64,000 bases of DNA, taken from contig NZ_RRCN01000001.1 in the NCBI RefSeq assembly GCF_003863965.1, forward strand, positions 5,228,304 through 5,292,303, read 5' to 3'. This DNA comes from Paenibacillus oralis (GTDB lineage Bacteria > Bacillota > Bacilli > Paenibacillales > Paenibacillaceae). Every line of letters begins with the position of its first letter. Position 1 is the stretch's first letter. Under the pieces are notes generated by a model, which had not been told where the DNA came from, did no database searches, and saw only the letters and a program-made list of their open reading frames with translations. This document shows, one piece after another, positions 26,851-34,818 of the stretch. The translations under genes and the position numbers were made by a program.

Positions 26851-27636
26851 ATGTACTATTTGGGCCTCATTGGCGAATATTTGAAAAATTATATGAAAAC
26901 CCGGCTGACCTATCGCGCGGATTTTTGGGTGGAGGTCATTTCCGATTTGCTGTTTCAGGCGACGAACCTGATTTTCATTTTTGTCATCTTCATGCATACC
27001 GACAGCCTCGGCGGCTGGAGCGAAAGCGAAGTGGTGTTCGTTTACGGCTTTTTTATGGTGCCGTTCGGGGTGTTCAGCTGTTTCGTCAATATGTGGAACT
27101 TCAGCGAACGTTATATCGTCAAAGGCGAAATGGACCGGATCATGACCCGGCCGGCCTACAACCTGTTCCAGATCTTCCTGGAAAACGTCGATCCGCCGGC
27201 GCTCGTCGGCTCAATCATCGGCTTGATCATCATGGGCGTCAGCGGGGCGCAGCTTGGCCTTGGCTTGGAGTGGTGGACGATTCCGGCCCTGCTCCTGTTC
27301 ACTTTGAGCGCGGTTGCTATTTACACCGGGATTTACACGACGCTGACCTCGCTGTCGTTTTATTCCGACGCGCCGACCGGCATCTTGCCGCTGATGTACA
27401 ACGTGCAGGGTTATGGACGTTATCCGGTAACGATTTACAACCGGGCGATTCAAGTGCTGCTAACCTGGATTTTGCCGTTCGCTTTCGTCGGCGTTTATCC
27501 GGCTTCGCTGTTTTTGCACCGGGAGGAGATGCAGATGATGGCCTGGCTCACTCCGGTCGTCGGCGTGGTTTTTCTGGCGATCGGGATCACCTCTTGGAAC
27601 TATGGCGTGAAGCGGTACCGGGGAGCGGGATCTTAA
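26851..27636 (+). CDS. ABC-2 family permease, DUF990 type (subunit 2)
   Basis: A 261-residue partner permease. ATG 26851 is preferred because AAGGAGG lies at 26834-26840. Features are YLKNYMKTRLTYRADFWVEV, the loop YIVKGEMDRIMTRPAYNLFQ and six hydrophobic segments ending in GITSWNYGVKRYRGAGS. It closes the three-gene exporter operon and is followed by a strong terminator. Confidence 0.87.
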   Translation: MYYLGLIGEYLKNYMKTRLTYRADFWVEVISDLLFQATNLIFIFVIFMHTDSLGGWSESEVVFVYGFFMVPFGVFSCFVNMWNFSERYIVKGEMDRIMTRPAYNLFQIFLENVDPPALVGSIIGLIIMGVSGAQLGLGLEWWTIPALLLFTLSAVAIYTGIYTTLTSLSFYSDAPTGILPLMYNVQGYGRYPVTIYNRAIQVLLTWILPFAFVGVYPASLFLHREEMQMMAWLTPVVGVVFLAIGITSWNYGVKRYRGAGS

Positions 27637-27671
27637 CTTTTGCCTATAAGGGAATATGTCTTTCGAAAATT

Positions 27672-27712
27672 CCGGATTATTGGTTATTCATAACCAGTGA
27701 TCCGGTTTTTTT
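27672..27712 (+). terminator. terminator of the DUF990 exporter operon
   Basis: CCGGAT (27672-27677) pairs with ATCCGG (27700-27705), with inner TGGTTAT/ATAACCA pairs, followed by seven T residues. Confidence 0.85.
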
Positions 27713-27714
27713 AA

Positions 27715-27827
27715 GATTATAGAATTTATAAGTTCTCAGCGGAGCTGAGCAATTCTATAATCGCAAGAAAAACCACCGCTAAACGCGGTCTGGCTTCCTT
27801 GAAAGTACTTCGATAGACGTTTTTCTT
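27715..27827. repeat. two-hairpin structured intergenic element
   Basis: Two consecutive stem-loops follow the terminator. Stem 1 pairs GATTATAGAATT (27715-27726) with AATTCTATAATC (27751-27762), with a nested CTCAGC/GCTGAG. Stem 2 pairs AAGAAAAAC (27765-27773) with GTTTTTCTT (27819-27827), with a nested ACCGC/GCGGT hairpin at 27775-27789. There is no open frame. It could be a mobile palindromic repeat (MITE or BIME-like) or a small structured RNA. I cannot tell which from one copy. Confidence 0.6.
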
Positions 27828-27850
27828 ATAAAAATGTAAATAATCATAGT

Positions 27851-27889
27851 TGTAATGACTTTGTAACCGCCAGTGTAACCATTCTGTAA
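27851..27889 (+). promoter_or_regulatory. four phased TGTAA repeats upstream of the winged-helix gene
   Basis: TGTAA occurs at 27851, 27862, 27874 and 27885, spaced 11-12 bp, i.e. on one face of the helix. OmpR/PhoB-type winged-helix proteins bind such direct repeats in tandem. The array lies 60-100 bp upstream of the orphan winged-helix gene at 27951, consistent with autoregulation or control by a related regulator. Confidence 0.55.
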
Positions 27890-27950
27890 GGACAAGTCTC
27901 TATCTCTTATATTATTCTAATAATGGAAAATAGAGAGAGGAAACAAGAAT

Positions 27951-28268
27951 ATGAACCTGACAATCCATAAGTTGCCCCTTGGAAGAAATAGTTATATTGA
28001 CTTTGATAAGTCTATTTTCATGAAAAATGATCTGCAATGTGCATTATCACATAGTGAGATTCTGTTGCTAACACGATTAACAGAGAACTTAGGTCATATC
28101 GTTCGGTATAATGAGCTCTTGTCTGTACTTTATACTGAAATAAGTGTAAGTGATTTGCAGGTGTACATAAGTCGGCTGAGGAAGAAGATTGAAGAAAATC
28201 CAAGAAAACCAAAGTATTTAATTTCAATAAAAGGAATCGGATATATGCTGACGGCAAATAGGAAGTAG
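27951..28268 (+). CDS. orphan OmpR-type winged-helix DNA-binding protein without receiver
   Basis: A 105-residue protein consisting almost entirely of a Trans_reg_C winged helix. Its features are LSHSEILLLTRLTENLGHIV, VSDLQVYISRLRKKIEENPR and YLISIKGIGYML. GAGAGAGG precedes the ATG. Its composition is visibly more AT-rich than the backbone. Without a receiver domain it must be controlled by expression or a partner protein. It lies 204 bp upstream of a lipoprotein gene, and a decayed copy of the same gene pair follows at 29537-29878. Confidence 0.8.
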   Translation: MNLTIHKLPLGRNSYIDFDKSIFMKNDLQCALSHSEILLLTRLTENLGHIVRYNELLSVLYTEISVSDLQVYISRLRKKIEENPRKPKYLISIKGIGYMLTANRK

Positions 28269-28423
28269 GCATTTTTGTCGAATAACTTAAATGATTGAAA
28301 GTAATTCGACATGAAATGGCTATTATAATGAACGTGAAATAAATAACAGGAGATGTAGATAGAACGTGGCGATGCAGCTACTCGTGGTATTATTATAGTT
28401 TTTAATACAACAAAATAGGTTGT

Positions 28424-28451
28424 ACCCGGGGACAATGTTTTGTTCCCGGGT
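28424..28451 (+). promoter_or_regulatory. leader stem-loop ahead of the lipoprotein gene
   Basis: ACCCGGGGACA (28424-28434) and TGTTCCCGGGT (28441-28451) form an 11-bp stem with one G-U pair and a 6-base loop, 21 bp before the ATG. There is no U-tract. It may stabilise the mRNA or act as an attenuator. Confidence 0.45.
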
Positions 28452-28472
28452 TTCATAACAAAGGTGGGGAAT

Positions 28473-29525
28473 ATGGGGAGAAAAAGTGTTTGTATTAAGT
28501 TAGTCGCATTGTTTCTTTTAACTGCTTCAATAGTAAGTTGCAGTCCTACGTACAGCAAAATATCCGATAAGTCCCCGGATAAAAACATTGATTTAAGCGA
28601 CTACCTTACCATCACCTATACGAAGTATACGAACGGGACTGATACGAGCAATGGAATGACGATGGAGGTGTACAGTTATGAGCTTAGCAGCAAAAAGCTG
28701 ACTAAAGTGACCGAATTGCCCTATACATCACAGTATCCCCTCTCGGTGGCTTCTTTACCTGAGCATAAAATTTACTATTCTGCGGAGGGGGAGCGGGATG
28801 AAGACGAACTTTTTGTTTATGATCTAAAGACACAATCTTCAAAGCAGCTAAGTTCCGACCTTTTTGCAATCAATAGAATTATTCCTCTTACTGCCGATAA
28901 CAAGCTGATCATGGTAGCGGTAAAGCGAGGAGAAATTAACTTGAAAGTCGGCTTTTTCGATAAGAAAGGTGGCGATATCCGCTTTGTGGATGATCAAGAT
29001 CTGGATACCCATACATGGGACATCGCTTATAATCCGGAAACCAACAAAACGTACGCAGCCCAATATTCTGACGCTCAGAAGCGTATTCAAATGAAGAAAG
29101 CGAATATGGCGAATACGGATATGATTCCGTCTAATCACTGGATCATAGAGATTGACAATGCAACGCTAGCGACTCGTAAAATCATTGAGTTGAAGGCGGA
29201 AAAAATTCTAAGTTTAACCGTAAGCGGCGATCAAATCCTGATAGCAACGGCAAAGGTCATTAATAGCGGCCCGGTTGAGTATAGCATGGTCAACATTCAG
29301 TCAGGCGAAAGAACGAAGTTAGATTTGCCTATTACAGCAAGAAAAGGAATATATCTATCAAAAGATGGGAAAGGCATTTATTATTTGGGTGAGGACAAAA
29401 ACGCCAAGACCGATCAAAGAGGGATATTTTATCTTGACTTGAAGACCAAGAAATCAGAGCCGATATTTCTTCAAGAAGACGGGTTTATCAATAATTTCAG
29501 TTACATTCGACCCGGTTCTAAATAG
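28473..29525 (+). CDS. putative beta-propeller-like lipoprotein
   Basis: A 350-residue lipoprotein with signal peptide and lipobox near TASIVSC (residues 17-23). ATG 28473 has AAGGTGGGG just upstream. The frame extends further 5' but through a hairpin. The mature part contains repeated blocks of about 45 residues with strand-turn-strand patterns (KIYYSAEGERDEDELFVYDL, KGIYYLGEDKNAKTDQRGIF), suggesting a TolB/WD-like propeller. No catalytic motif is seen. It sits next to the orphan winged-helix gene. An N-terminal duplicate remains at 29660. Its function is unknown. Confidence 0.7.
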   Translation: MGRKSVCIKLVALFLLTASIVSCSPTYSKISDKSPDKNIDLSDYLTITYTKYTNGTDTSNGMTMEVYSYELSSKKLTKVTELPYTSQYPLSVASLPEHKIYYSAEGERDEDELFVYDLKTQSSKQLSSDLFAINRIIPLTADNKLIMVAVKRGEINLKVGFFDKKGGDIRFVDDQDLDTHTWDIAYNPETNKTYAAQYSDAQKRIQMKKANMANTDMIPSNHWIIEIDNATLATRKIIELKAEKILSLTVSGDQILIATAKVINSGPVEYSMVNIQSGERTKLDLPITARKGIYLSKDGKGIYYLGEDKNAKTDQRGIFYLDLKTKKSEPIFLQEDGFINNFSYIRPGSK

Positions 29526-29536
29526 CAGCAAATGAA

Positions 29537-29607
29537 GGGGGAAATCGAGCGGGATCCGTCCAAACCTCAATAATTGAGAAGTTTGGGGCATTGGATTCCG
29601 CTTTAAA
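29537..29607 (+). pseudogene. remnant of an OmpR-type winged-helix gene
   Basis: This stretch matches the 3' end of the response regulator gene at 24166-24858. Twenty-five bases are identical (29542-29566 against 24785-24809), and the rest of the tail is recognisable but has lost its frame (a stop falls where the RR reads QYIETIWG). It is a decayed copy, probably left from duplication or recombination. Confidence 0.75.
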
Positions 29608-29659
29608 TTATTGGAAGTCATGTTCGTGTATGGCTGGCCTTATAACAAAGGTTGGGAAT

Positions 29660-29878
29660 ATGGGAAGAATAAGCGTTAGTATGAAATTAGTTGTATTGTT
29701 TCTTTTAACCGCTTCATTGGTCAGTTGCAGTCCTATGTACAGCAAAATATCCGATAAGTCCCTGAATAAGAACGATGGAATGACGATGGAGGTGTACAGT
29801 TATAAATGCCGGTTTCCTGGGATCAGGAGCCGGTATTTTTTTGTAATGGAACCGGAGGAAAGGCGTATTAACTGTTGA
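29660..29878 (+). pseudogene. truncated duplicate of the upstream lipoprotein gene
   Basis: The first 35 or so codons repeat the lipoprotein at 28473 (MGR-SV--KLV-LFLLTAS-VSCSP-YSKISDKS). An in-frame loss of about 26 codons follows, then a short match (GMTMEVYSY). Afterwards the sequence diverges into a terminator hairpin. The ribosome site and start survive, so a 72-residue lipoprotein fragment could still be made, but it lacks the propeller-like body. Confidence 0.75.
29809..29842 (+). terminator. terminator inside the lipoprotein remnant
   Basis: CCGGTTTCCTG (29809-29819) pairs with CAGGAGCCGG (29824-29833), with one bulge, followed by TATTTTTTT. It separates the remnant from the sigma-factor operon. 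Confidence 0.75.
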
Positions 29879-29923
29879 ATTACTTGGCCAGGTAATACAT
29901 TGGCGAAAGGAGACTCTTAAGTG

Positions 29924-30490
29924 ATGCAAGACCGCGCGTTGCTTCACCCTTTCATACAGGAGGAGATCTGGGAAGAGACGGAAATAGACAGGCTGTTTAC
30001 AGAGATTTTTGAAGCCTACTATAAACGGATTTTCAACTATATCGGCTATCGTGTGAGCAGTGTTCATACCGCTGAGGATCTGACGAGTGTGGTGTTTGAA
30101 AAGATATTAAGCAAGCTGGGGACATATTCGCAGAAAAAAGCCCCCTTTGAAGTATGGATGTTTGCCATTGCGAGAAATGTAGTGAACGACTACTACAGAA
30201 GGCAAAAAAGACGGCAGTTTTTCTCACTGGAAGCGGTCAGGGAACGGGTATCAAGCAAAAAAGACCCGGAAAACCTGATCCTGCGGGAAGAGCGGAGCGA
30301 CAAACTGATCGGTGCGCTGAACAAACTGGATGAAAGAGAGCGGAATCTGGTGGCCCTGAAATTTGGAGCCTGTCTCCGGAACACGGAAGTTGCCCAGATT
30401 ACCGGGTTGACCGAAAGCAATATCGGAGTGATTCTCTACCGTGCCATGAAAAAACTGAAAGCTGAACTTGGGAGTGTGGATCAGTTATGA
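29924..30490 (+). CDS. ECF-type RNA polymerase sigma factor
   Basis: A 188-residue sigma-70 family factor. Region 2 (about 22-90) includes YKRIFNYIGYRVSSVHTAED and FAIARNVVNDYYRRQKRR. Region 4 (about 125-182) includes LDERERNLVALKFGACLRN and the helix-turn-helix TEVAQITGLTESNIGVILYR. AAAGGAG at 29906-29912 serves ATG 29924 (GTG 29921 is an alternative). The stop overlaps the next gene (ATGA), which has the layout of its anti-sigma factor. The target promoters are not evident. Confidence 0.9.
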   Translation: MQDRALLHPFIQEEIWEETEIDRLFTEIFEAYYKRIFNYIGYRVSSVHTAEDLTSVVFEKILSKLGTYSQKKAPFEVWMFAIARNVVNDYYRRQKRRQFFSLEAVRERVSSKKDPENLILREERSDKLIGALNKLDERERNLVALKFGACLRNTEVAQITGLTESNIGVILYRAMKKLKAELGSVDQL

Positions 30491-31329
30491 GACTCAAAGG
30501 CAATAACGATAAGTTCTTGTGTGATATGGAGGCTTGTCAGCACGGTGCAGTTCCCGGTGATCTGGCCGATACAAAAGAAAACCGTGAGTTGCTTGAGCTT
30601 GGCCAAGCGTTGTCCGGCAAAGATTTCAGCCAACATTCCAACCGCAGAGCTGTGTTGTTTAAAGTACGGACGATGAACAATAAACAGGAGGCAAACACAA
30701 TGAAAAATAAACGCGGATTCAAACGTCCTGCCATCGCGCTGAGCGCGACACTGGCTGCCGGAGTACTGAGCATAGCCATTGCCCAGCCTTCCTTTGCACA
30801 GGATATAGTAGATAAAGTGCTGGCTTCGTTCAATCTGGGACATATTGAGGTGGCGCAGACAGAACCTCAGGTACAACCGGCAGAATCAACGGGCAAGCAG
30901 TCTGTAAAAAAGGAAGAGCGGGACCCGGACATCGCGGAGCACATACTCAGAATAAAGGACACAGCGAAGCTGGCCGACTATGCCGACTTTCCGGTAAAGC
31001 TCCCGCAGTATTTGCCAAAGGGATACGCCTTTGACAGAGCGGAATTTTATCGTGACGCGGAGGAGGTAAGCGGCAAATATGTCACTCTCCATTTTACAAA
31101 CGAGGAGACAAAAGGCAGTATCTACATGCAGCAGCGGCTACCTGATGAGGAAACCGCGTACGGCACGGGTACGGACGGCAAGCTTGAGGAATTGCAGTTG
31201 AATGGCGTTATAGCGATCCTGATGGATGACAGAGTTCTGCTTTGGGAAACCAAGGACGCACTATATTACCTCTCCAGTCGTAGTGTAGACAGAAGCGAGA
31301 TCATCCGCATTGCCGAGTCGATCCGCTAA
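30487..31329 (+). CDS. probable anti-sigma factor with DUF4367-like extracellular domain
   Basis: A 280-residue membrane protein. The short cytoplasmic N-terminus (1-70) would bind the sigma factor. A single helix lies at about 80-100 (AIALSATLAAGVLSIAIAQPSFA). The extracellular domain has DUF4367 character (FPVKLPQYLPKGYAFDRAEF, VTLHFTNEETKGSIYMQQ, GVIAILMDDRVLLWE). A second ATG with AGGAGG at about 30700 could give a short form that starts just before the helix. It is translationally coupled to the ECF gene by a 4-bp overlap. The CxxC zinc-binding motif of classic zinc anti-sigma factors is absent. Confidence 0.75.
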   Translation: MRLKGNNDKFLCDMEACQHGAVPGDLADTKENRELLELGQALSGKDFSQHSNRRAVLFKVRTMNNKQEANTMKNKRGFKRPAIALSATLAAGVLSIAIAQPSFAQDIVDKVLASFNLGHIEVAQTEPQVQPAESTGKQSVKKEERDPDIAEHILRIKDTAKLADYADFPVKLPQYLPKGYAFDRAEFYRDAEEVSGKYVTLHFTNEETKGSIYMQQRLPDEETAYGTGTDGKLEELQLNGVIAILMDDRVLLWETKDALYYLSSRSVDRSEIIRIAESIR

Positions 31330-31387
31330 TTACTAAATCGAAAGACGTTTATTGGATTTACACAATATGCTCAAATCAAGATGATTG

Positions 31388-31423
31388 GCCGTACGGGATG
31401 TTTGCCCTGTGCGGCTTTTTTTT
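31388..31423 (+). terminator. terminator of the sigma/anti-sigma operon
   Basis: CCGTACGGG (31389-31397) pairs imperfectly with CCTGTGCGG (31406-31414), followed by eight T residues at 31416-31423. Confidence 0.7.
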
Positions 31424-31677
31424 CTATGGCTGTCTATTTATTATCCTCCCTTCAATTGTCCTCACTAAGCAAAAGAGGGAGCGGCTTGATACGTGTGTGC
31501 GAATTGGACAGCCTTCGCGTTGCTAAGACGGACCCCAGCGACCTTAAACGGTCCATAACAGGGGCTGCAATCCTACGTTATATTAAAACCTATATAATAT
31601 AGACCGATATAGGGATATATAGAGATTAAATGGAACTATATGAATTATTGTTAAAATTTAATAGAGGCAGGTGGAAC
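31424..31677 (+). other. AT-rich leader before the spike gene cluster
   Basis: There is no convincing gene here. The last 80 bases are very AT-rich with overlapping TATA-like boxes (around 31575-31625), so this is the likely promoter region of the Vgr cluster. A weak alternative start (ATG 31630) would add 16 residues to the first spike protein. Confidence 0.4.
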
Positions 31678-33153
31678 ATGGACGGGACGATTACGCTTAG
31701 TCAAATCGAAATTATGCCTTACCAATTAATACATCTCCATGAATTGAAGGTCGTAAAAGCGGCGAATGATCATGCCAGATTGGTTTTTACCGGAACGGTT
31801 GACGAAAACTTACGCGACTATTACATGAAGGCTTCGGATGAAGAGACGCAGGTGAAGGTTTTTGTTAAAGATGGGGAAGGGAGCCGGCATGCTCTGTTTC
31901 GCGGAATCGCCCTGGACGTTAAGGTTAAGATGGTTAACGGGATTAACTATATGACGGTTGAGGCCATCTCCCATACGTACCAACTGGATATGAAGCGGCG
32001 GAAACGGTCGTTTCAAAACCCGCGTATAACCTATACCGAATTAATCAAAAGCATTGTGGAGGAATACGGAAGAGAGGCCGATGTGATGGACATGGCTTCC
32101 GGCGGCAAAGTGATCGGGACGCTCGTGATGCAGTACGATGAGACGGACTGGGAGTTTTTAAAGCGGTTGGCTTCCCATTTCTATTCGCCGCTGATCCCGG
32201 CTGTCGGATACGGAGTGCCCAAGCTTTATTTCGGGATGCCGATGGGCTTAAGCAAGGGGGAACTGCAGGTTCACAATTACAAAGCCGTAAAAAGAGTATC
32301 CGCGTACCAGACAGCTGCAGAAAACCGCATTCCCGGAGTACGGAACGAGGATTTTCTGCAATACGAGGTGGAGGCGGACAAGCTGATGGAACCGGGCCAT
32401 GAGGTGATGTTTCAGGGGCGGCAGTGGCTGGTCGCCGAGGCGGTGAGCGAACTGCGGCAAGGCTTGCTGAAGCACAGCTACAGGCTGAGTCCGCGCAGCG
32501 GGCTGCGCCCGATCAAAATGTACAACCGGGCCATCATCGGGGCGTCCATTCACGGCAAGGTGCTGGCGGTGCGGAAGGACAAGGTGCAGGTGAAGCTGGA
32601 TATGGACGAGCAGGTCGATCCGGCCACCGATTTCTGGTTTCCTTACTCGACCATCTATGCATCGGAGGGACAGACGGGATGGTATTGCATGCCGGAGGTC
32701 GGCGACCAGCTGCGCATTTATTTTCCCAGCTACAAAGAGGAAGAAGGCTACGCGATCAGTTCGGTGAAACGGACAAACCCGGTTGCGGCAGCAGCAAAAG
32801 GCCAGACGTCCGCAGTAGCGGCAGCCCCCGAGCCGCATAACTCGGCCGCTGGTGAGGATGTGATGGCCGATCCGGCGGTAAAAACGCTGCAGACGAAATA
32901 CGGCAAAAAAATCGTGCTGGCCCCGGACAAAATCGTGATCTCTTCGGGCGGGATGTCCATCACCGTCAGCGACAGCGAAGGAATTACGATCAAAAGCGAC
33001 AAGGATATCAGCATTACGGCGGGTGGAGAGCTGGTATTGTCCTCCCAGATGCTGCAGCTGTCGGCGGACAAAATCGAATTATCCGGCAAGGGAAGCACCT
33101 TGTCTTTGGAAGAGGAGATTTTATTGTCCGGGTCGGAAATCAAAATGAACTGA
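31678..33153 (+). CDS. VgrG-like spike protein without effector extension
   Basis: A 491-residue protein with the spike architecture of phage gpD/gp27-gp5 and VgrG. The N-terminal gp27-like part (about 1-280) contains YYMKASDEETQVKVFVKDGE and YDETDWEFLKRLASHFYSPL. A gp5-type OB-fold (about 285-370) contains IHGKVLAVRKDKVQVKLDM and GWYCMPEVGDQLRIYFPSY. A short beta-helix-like tail (about 415-491) repeats ITV/IKS/ISI/LVLSS strands, and the protein then stops. ATG 31678 follows AGGCAGGTGG. It heads a tight operon of spike, adaptor and PAAR-like genes. It shares its plan with the toxin-bearing spike at 35911. Confidence 0.85.
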   Translation: MDGTITLSQIEIMPYQLIHLHELKVVKAANDHARLVFTGTVDENLRDYYMKASDEETQVKVFVKDGEGSRHALFRGIALDVKVKMVNGINYMTVEAISHTYQLDMKRRKRSFQNPRITYTELIKSIVEEYGREADVMDMASGGKVIGTLVMQYDETDWEFLKRLASHFYSPLIPAVGYGVPKLYFGMPMGLSKGELQVHNYKAVKRVSAYQTAAENRIPGVRNEDFLQYEVEADKLMEPGHEVMFQGRQWLVAEAVSELRQGLLKHSYRLSPRSGLRPIKMYNRAIIGASIHGKVLAVRKDKVQVKLDMDEQVDPATDFWFPYSTIYASEGQTGWYCMPEVGDQLRIYFPSYKEEEGYAISSVKRTNPVAAAAKGQTSAVAAAPEPHNSAAGEDVMADPAVKTLQTKYGKKIVLAPDKIVISSGGMSITVSDSEGITIKSDKDISITAGGELVLSSQMLQLSADKIELSGKGSTLSLEEEILLSGSEIKMN

Positions 33154-33167
33154 TGCGAGGAACGCCT

Positions 33168-34274
33168 ATGAATAAGCAGGATGCGTTACGGCAACTTTCG
33201 GAAGAAAAAGTACTCCCTTTGCTTAGTGACTGTCTTCAGGAGGTGGAGCTGGAGTTTTTGCACAACCGGCAGTGGCTGACGGAACAACTGAAAGCGTCTT
33301 TTGCTGCGTTATGCCGCCAGGCGTTCGACATGCAGCAGCGTTCGCAAAAAGCGCCGATCGCCTATATTCATTATTCCATGCTGCGCACCTCCTTGCTGGA
33401 TCAATCCTTTACATATTTGCTCGCGGCCGATTCGCGCGAATTTTATTTTGACGAGGCTGAGTGTGCGGTTACGTATGACGCCGGCTGGGCCTACCGGAGC
33501 TATTCGCGCTTTCTGGCCGAATTGGAACGGGAAGGCAAGAAATATATGGGCCTGCTAAGCGGGGCCGATGCGGAGCGTCTGGCGCTCGAGTACGCTCCCG
33601 CGTTTGACCAATACGTCACCGCTTTATTGCGGACTGCCATGCCTGAACTCGTAAAAGTTCCCGAGTTTACCGCGCTCGACAAAGCCGACCGGCTGCAGAT
33701 CAGGACGGGGGAACTGATGGACCGGGGCGAGATATTGTACTGGGAGGAGAAGCAGGCGGGCGAGGCGGAAAAAATACAGGCGCTTCTCGGATCGGATGAA
33801 GGTGACCGCGGAAGGCTGGCCTATACTCATTTTCGCAGCTTGCCGTTAACCGGGCATATTTTTAACGGAAAGAAGATGCCTTATTCCGATTTCAGCCGGG
33901 GCAACCTTAGTTTCTGCCGCTTTGTGGAATGCAACTTGGTCGGGACGAGCTGGCGGGGAGCAAACCTAAACGGGGCGGAGTTCCGCGGAAGCCTGCTTAC
34001 CGACGCCGATTTTACCGATAGCGATCTGCAGGGCGCGGTATTCGTGAATATCGGCCGGCTGGAGCCGCTGGATTCCATTTACCGCCTGCCGGGATTGCTG
34101 GGCTTACGTTTTGATCGGGCAAGGCTGGACGGGGCTGATTTCACCGCAGCGGGTTTGAAAGGAAGGGTCAGCTTTCACGAGGCTTCGCTGGAAGGCGCGC
34201 GCTTTCGCACATTGGACCGAAAGAAATTGGACCTGAGCGAGGAGCAGGCAGGATCGGTTCATTGGATCGAATAG
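33168..34274 (+). CDS. pentapeptide-repeat protein of the spike cluster
   Basis: A 368-residue protein. The N-terminal two thirds is an unrecognised mainly helical domain (for example LSEEKVLPLLSDCLQEVELE). The C-terminal part (about 235-355) carries A(D/N)LxX pentapeptide repeats: RGANLNGAEFRGSLLTDADF and DGADFTAAGLKG. GAGGA at 33156-33160 fits ATG 33168, just after the spike stop. In proteobacterial type VI clusters, proteins combining an adaptor domain with pentapeptide repeats help load effectors on the VgrG-PAAR tip. A similar role is inferred here from position only. Confidence 0.75.
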   Translation: MNKQDALRQLSEEKVLPLLSDCLQEVELEFLHNRQWLTEQLKASFAALCRQAFDMQQRSQKAPIAYIHYSMLRTSLLDQSFTYLLAADSREFYFDEAECAVTYDAGWAYRSYSRFLAELEREGKKYMGLLSGADAERLALEYAPAFDQYVTALLRTAMPELVKVPEFTALDKADRLQIRTGELMDRGEILYWEEKQAGEAEKIQALLGSDEGDRGRLAYTHFRSLPLTGHIFNGKKMPYSDFSRGNLSFCRFVECNLVGTSWRGANLNGAEFRGSLLTDADFTDSDLQGAVFVNIGRLEPLDSIYRLPGLLGLRFDRARLDGADFTAAGLKGRVSFHEASLEGARFRTLDRKKLDLSEEQAGSVHWIE

Positions 34275-34284
34275 AGAGGGGAAG

Positions 34285-34818
34285 ATGAGGCTGCCTGACT
34301 ATTTTGTGATGAAAAACGATCCGCGTATAGCTCATAAACCGGCCGTGCTGCAGATCGACTTGTTGAAGAAGCCCTTTCATGAGCTGCCGCCGGTGCAGGT
34401 GCTGGAGGCGAGACCGGATCCCGCGATGGAGGCGGTGGATTGGATCGCTGATCCGGTACCGCTTTACTCGGACGCGTTGAAAAATATTGCGGAGAAATAC
34501 AACATATTTATCCGGTTCAAGAAGGTCTATATCGTTGATCCTTCATCCGGGAATGACCTGGTCTACTGGCTCGCCGATTATCCGTCCGTGGACGTGTTGT
34601 CGTCCGCAACAGAATACCACGTCCATAACGGGTCGGTGAAGCGTCTGGTGCTGGACCGGGGCAAGTTGCGGGGGCATCACATCGTGCAGATTCGCGGACC
34701 GAGAAGAGGAGAAAGCTATCTTGCGATCAGCCTCCATGCCGCCGAGAGTTTTTTGCGCCGGGGGTTAAGCGGTTTTGTTTTGGAAAAGACCGAACTGGAT
34801 GGAGGGTATGCTCTGTGA
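34285..34818 (+). CDS. Imm11/DUF1629-like small protein
   Basis: A 177-residue soluble protein. The segments YSDALKNIAEKYNIFIRFKK, KRLVLDRGKLRGHHIVQIRG and ESFLRRGLSGFVLEKTEL resemble the Imm11 (DUF1629) immunity family. It has no obvious toxin next to it, so it could be immunity to a lost effector or a structural/adaptor part of the cluster. GAGGGGAA precedes the ATG. Its end overlaps the next gene's GTG (GTGA). Confidence 0.55.
   Translation: MRLPDYFVMKNDPRIAHKPAVLQIDLLKKPFHELPPVQVLEARPDPAMEAVDWIADPVPLYSDALKNIAEKYNIFIRFKKVYIVDPSSGNDLVYWLADYPSVDVLSSATEYHVHNGSVKRLVLDRGKLRGHHIVQIRGPRRGESYLAISLHAAESFLRRGLSGFVLEKTELDGGYAL

Noticed and set aside
28424-28451. Leader hairpin considered as a terminator or riboswitch
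   Set aside because: There is no U-tract for termination and too little conserved structure for a riboswitch. It is kept only as a generic stem-loop.
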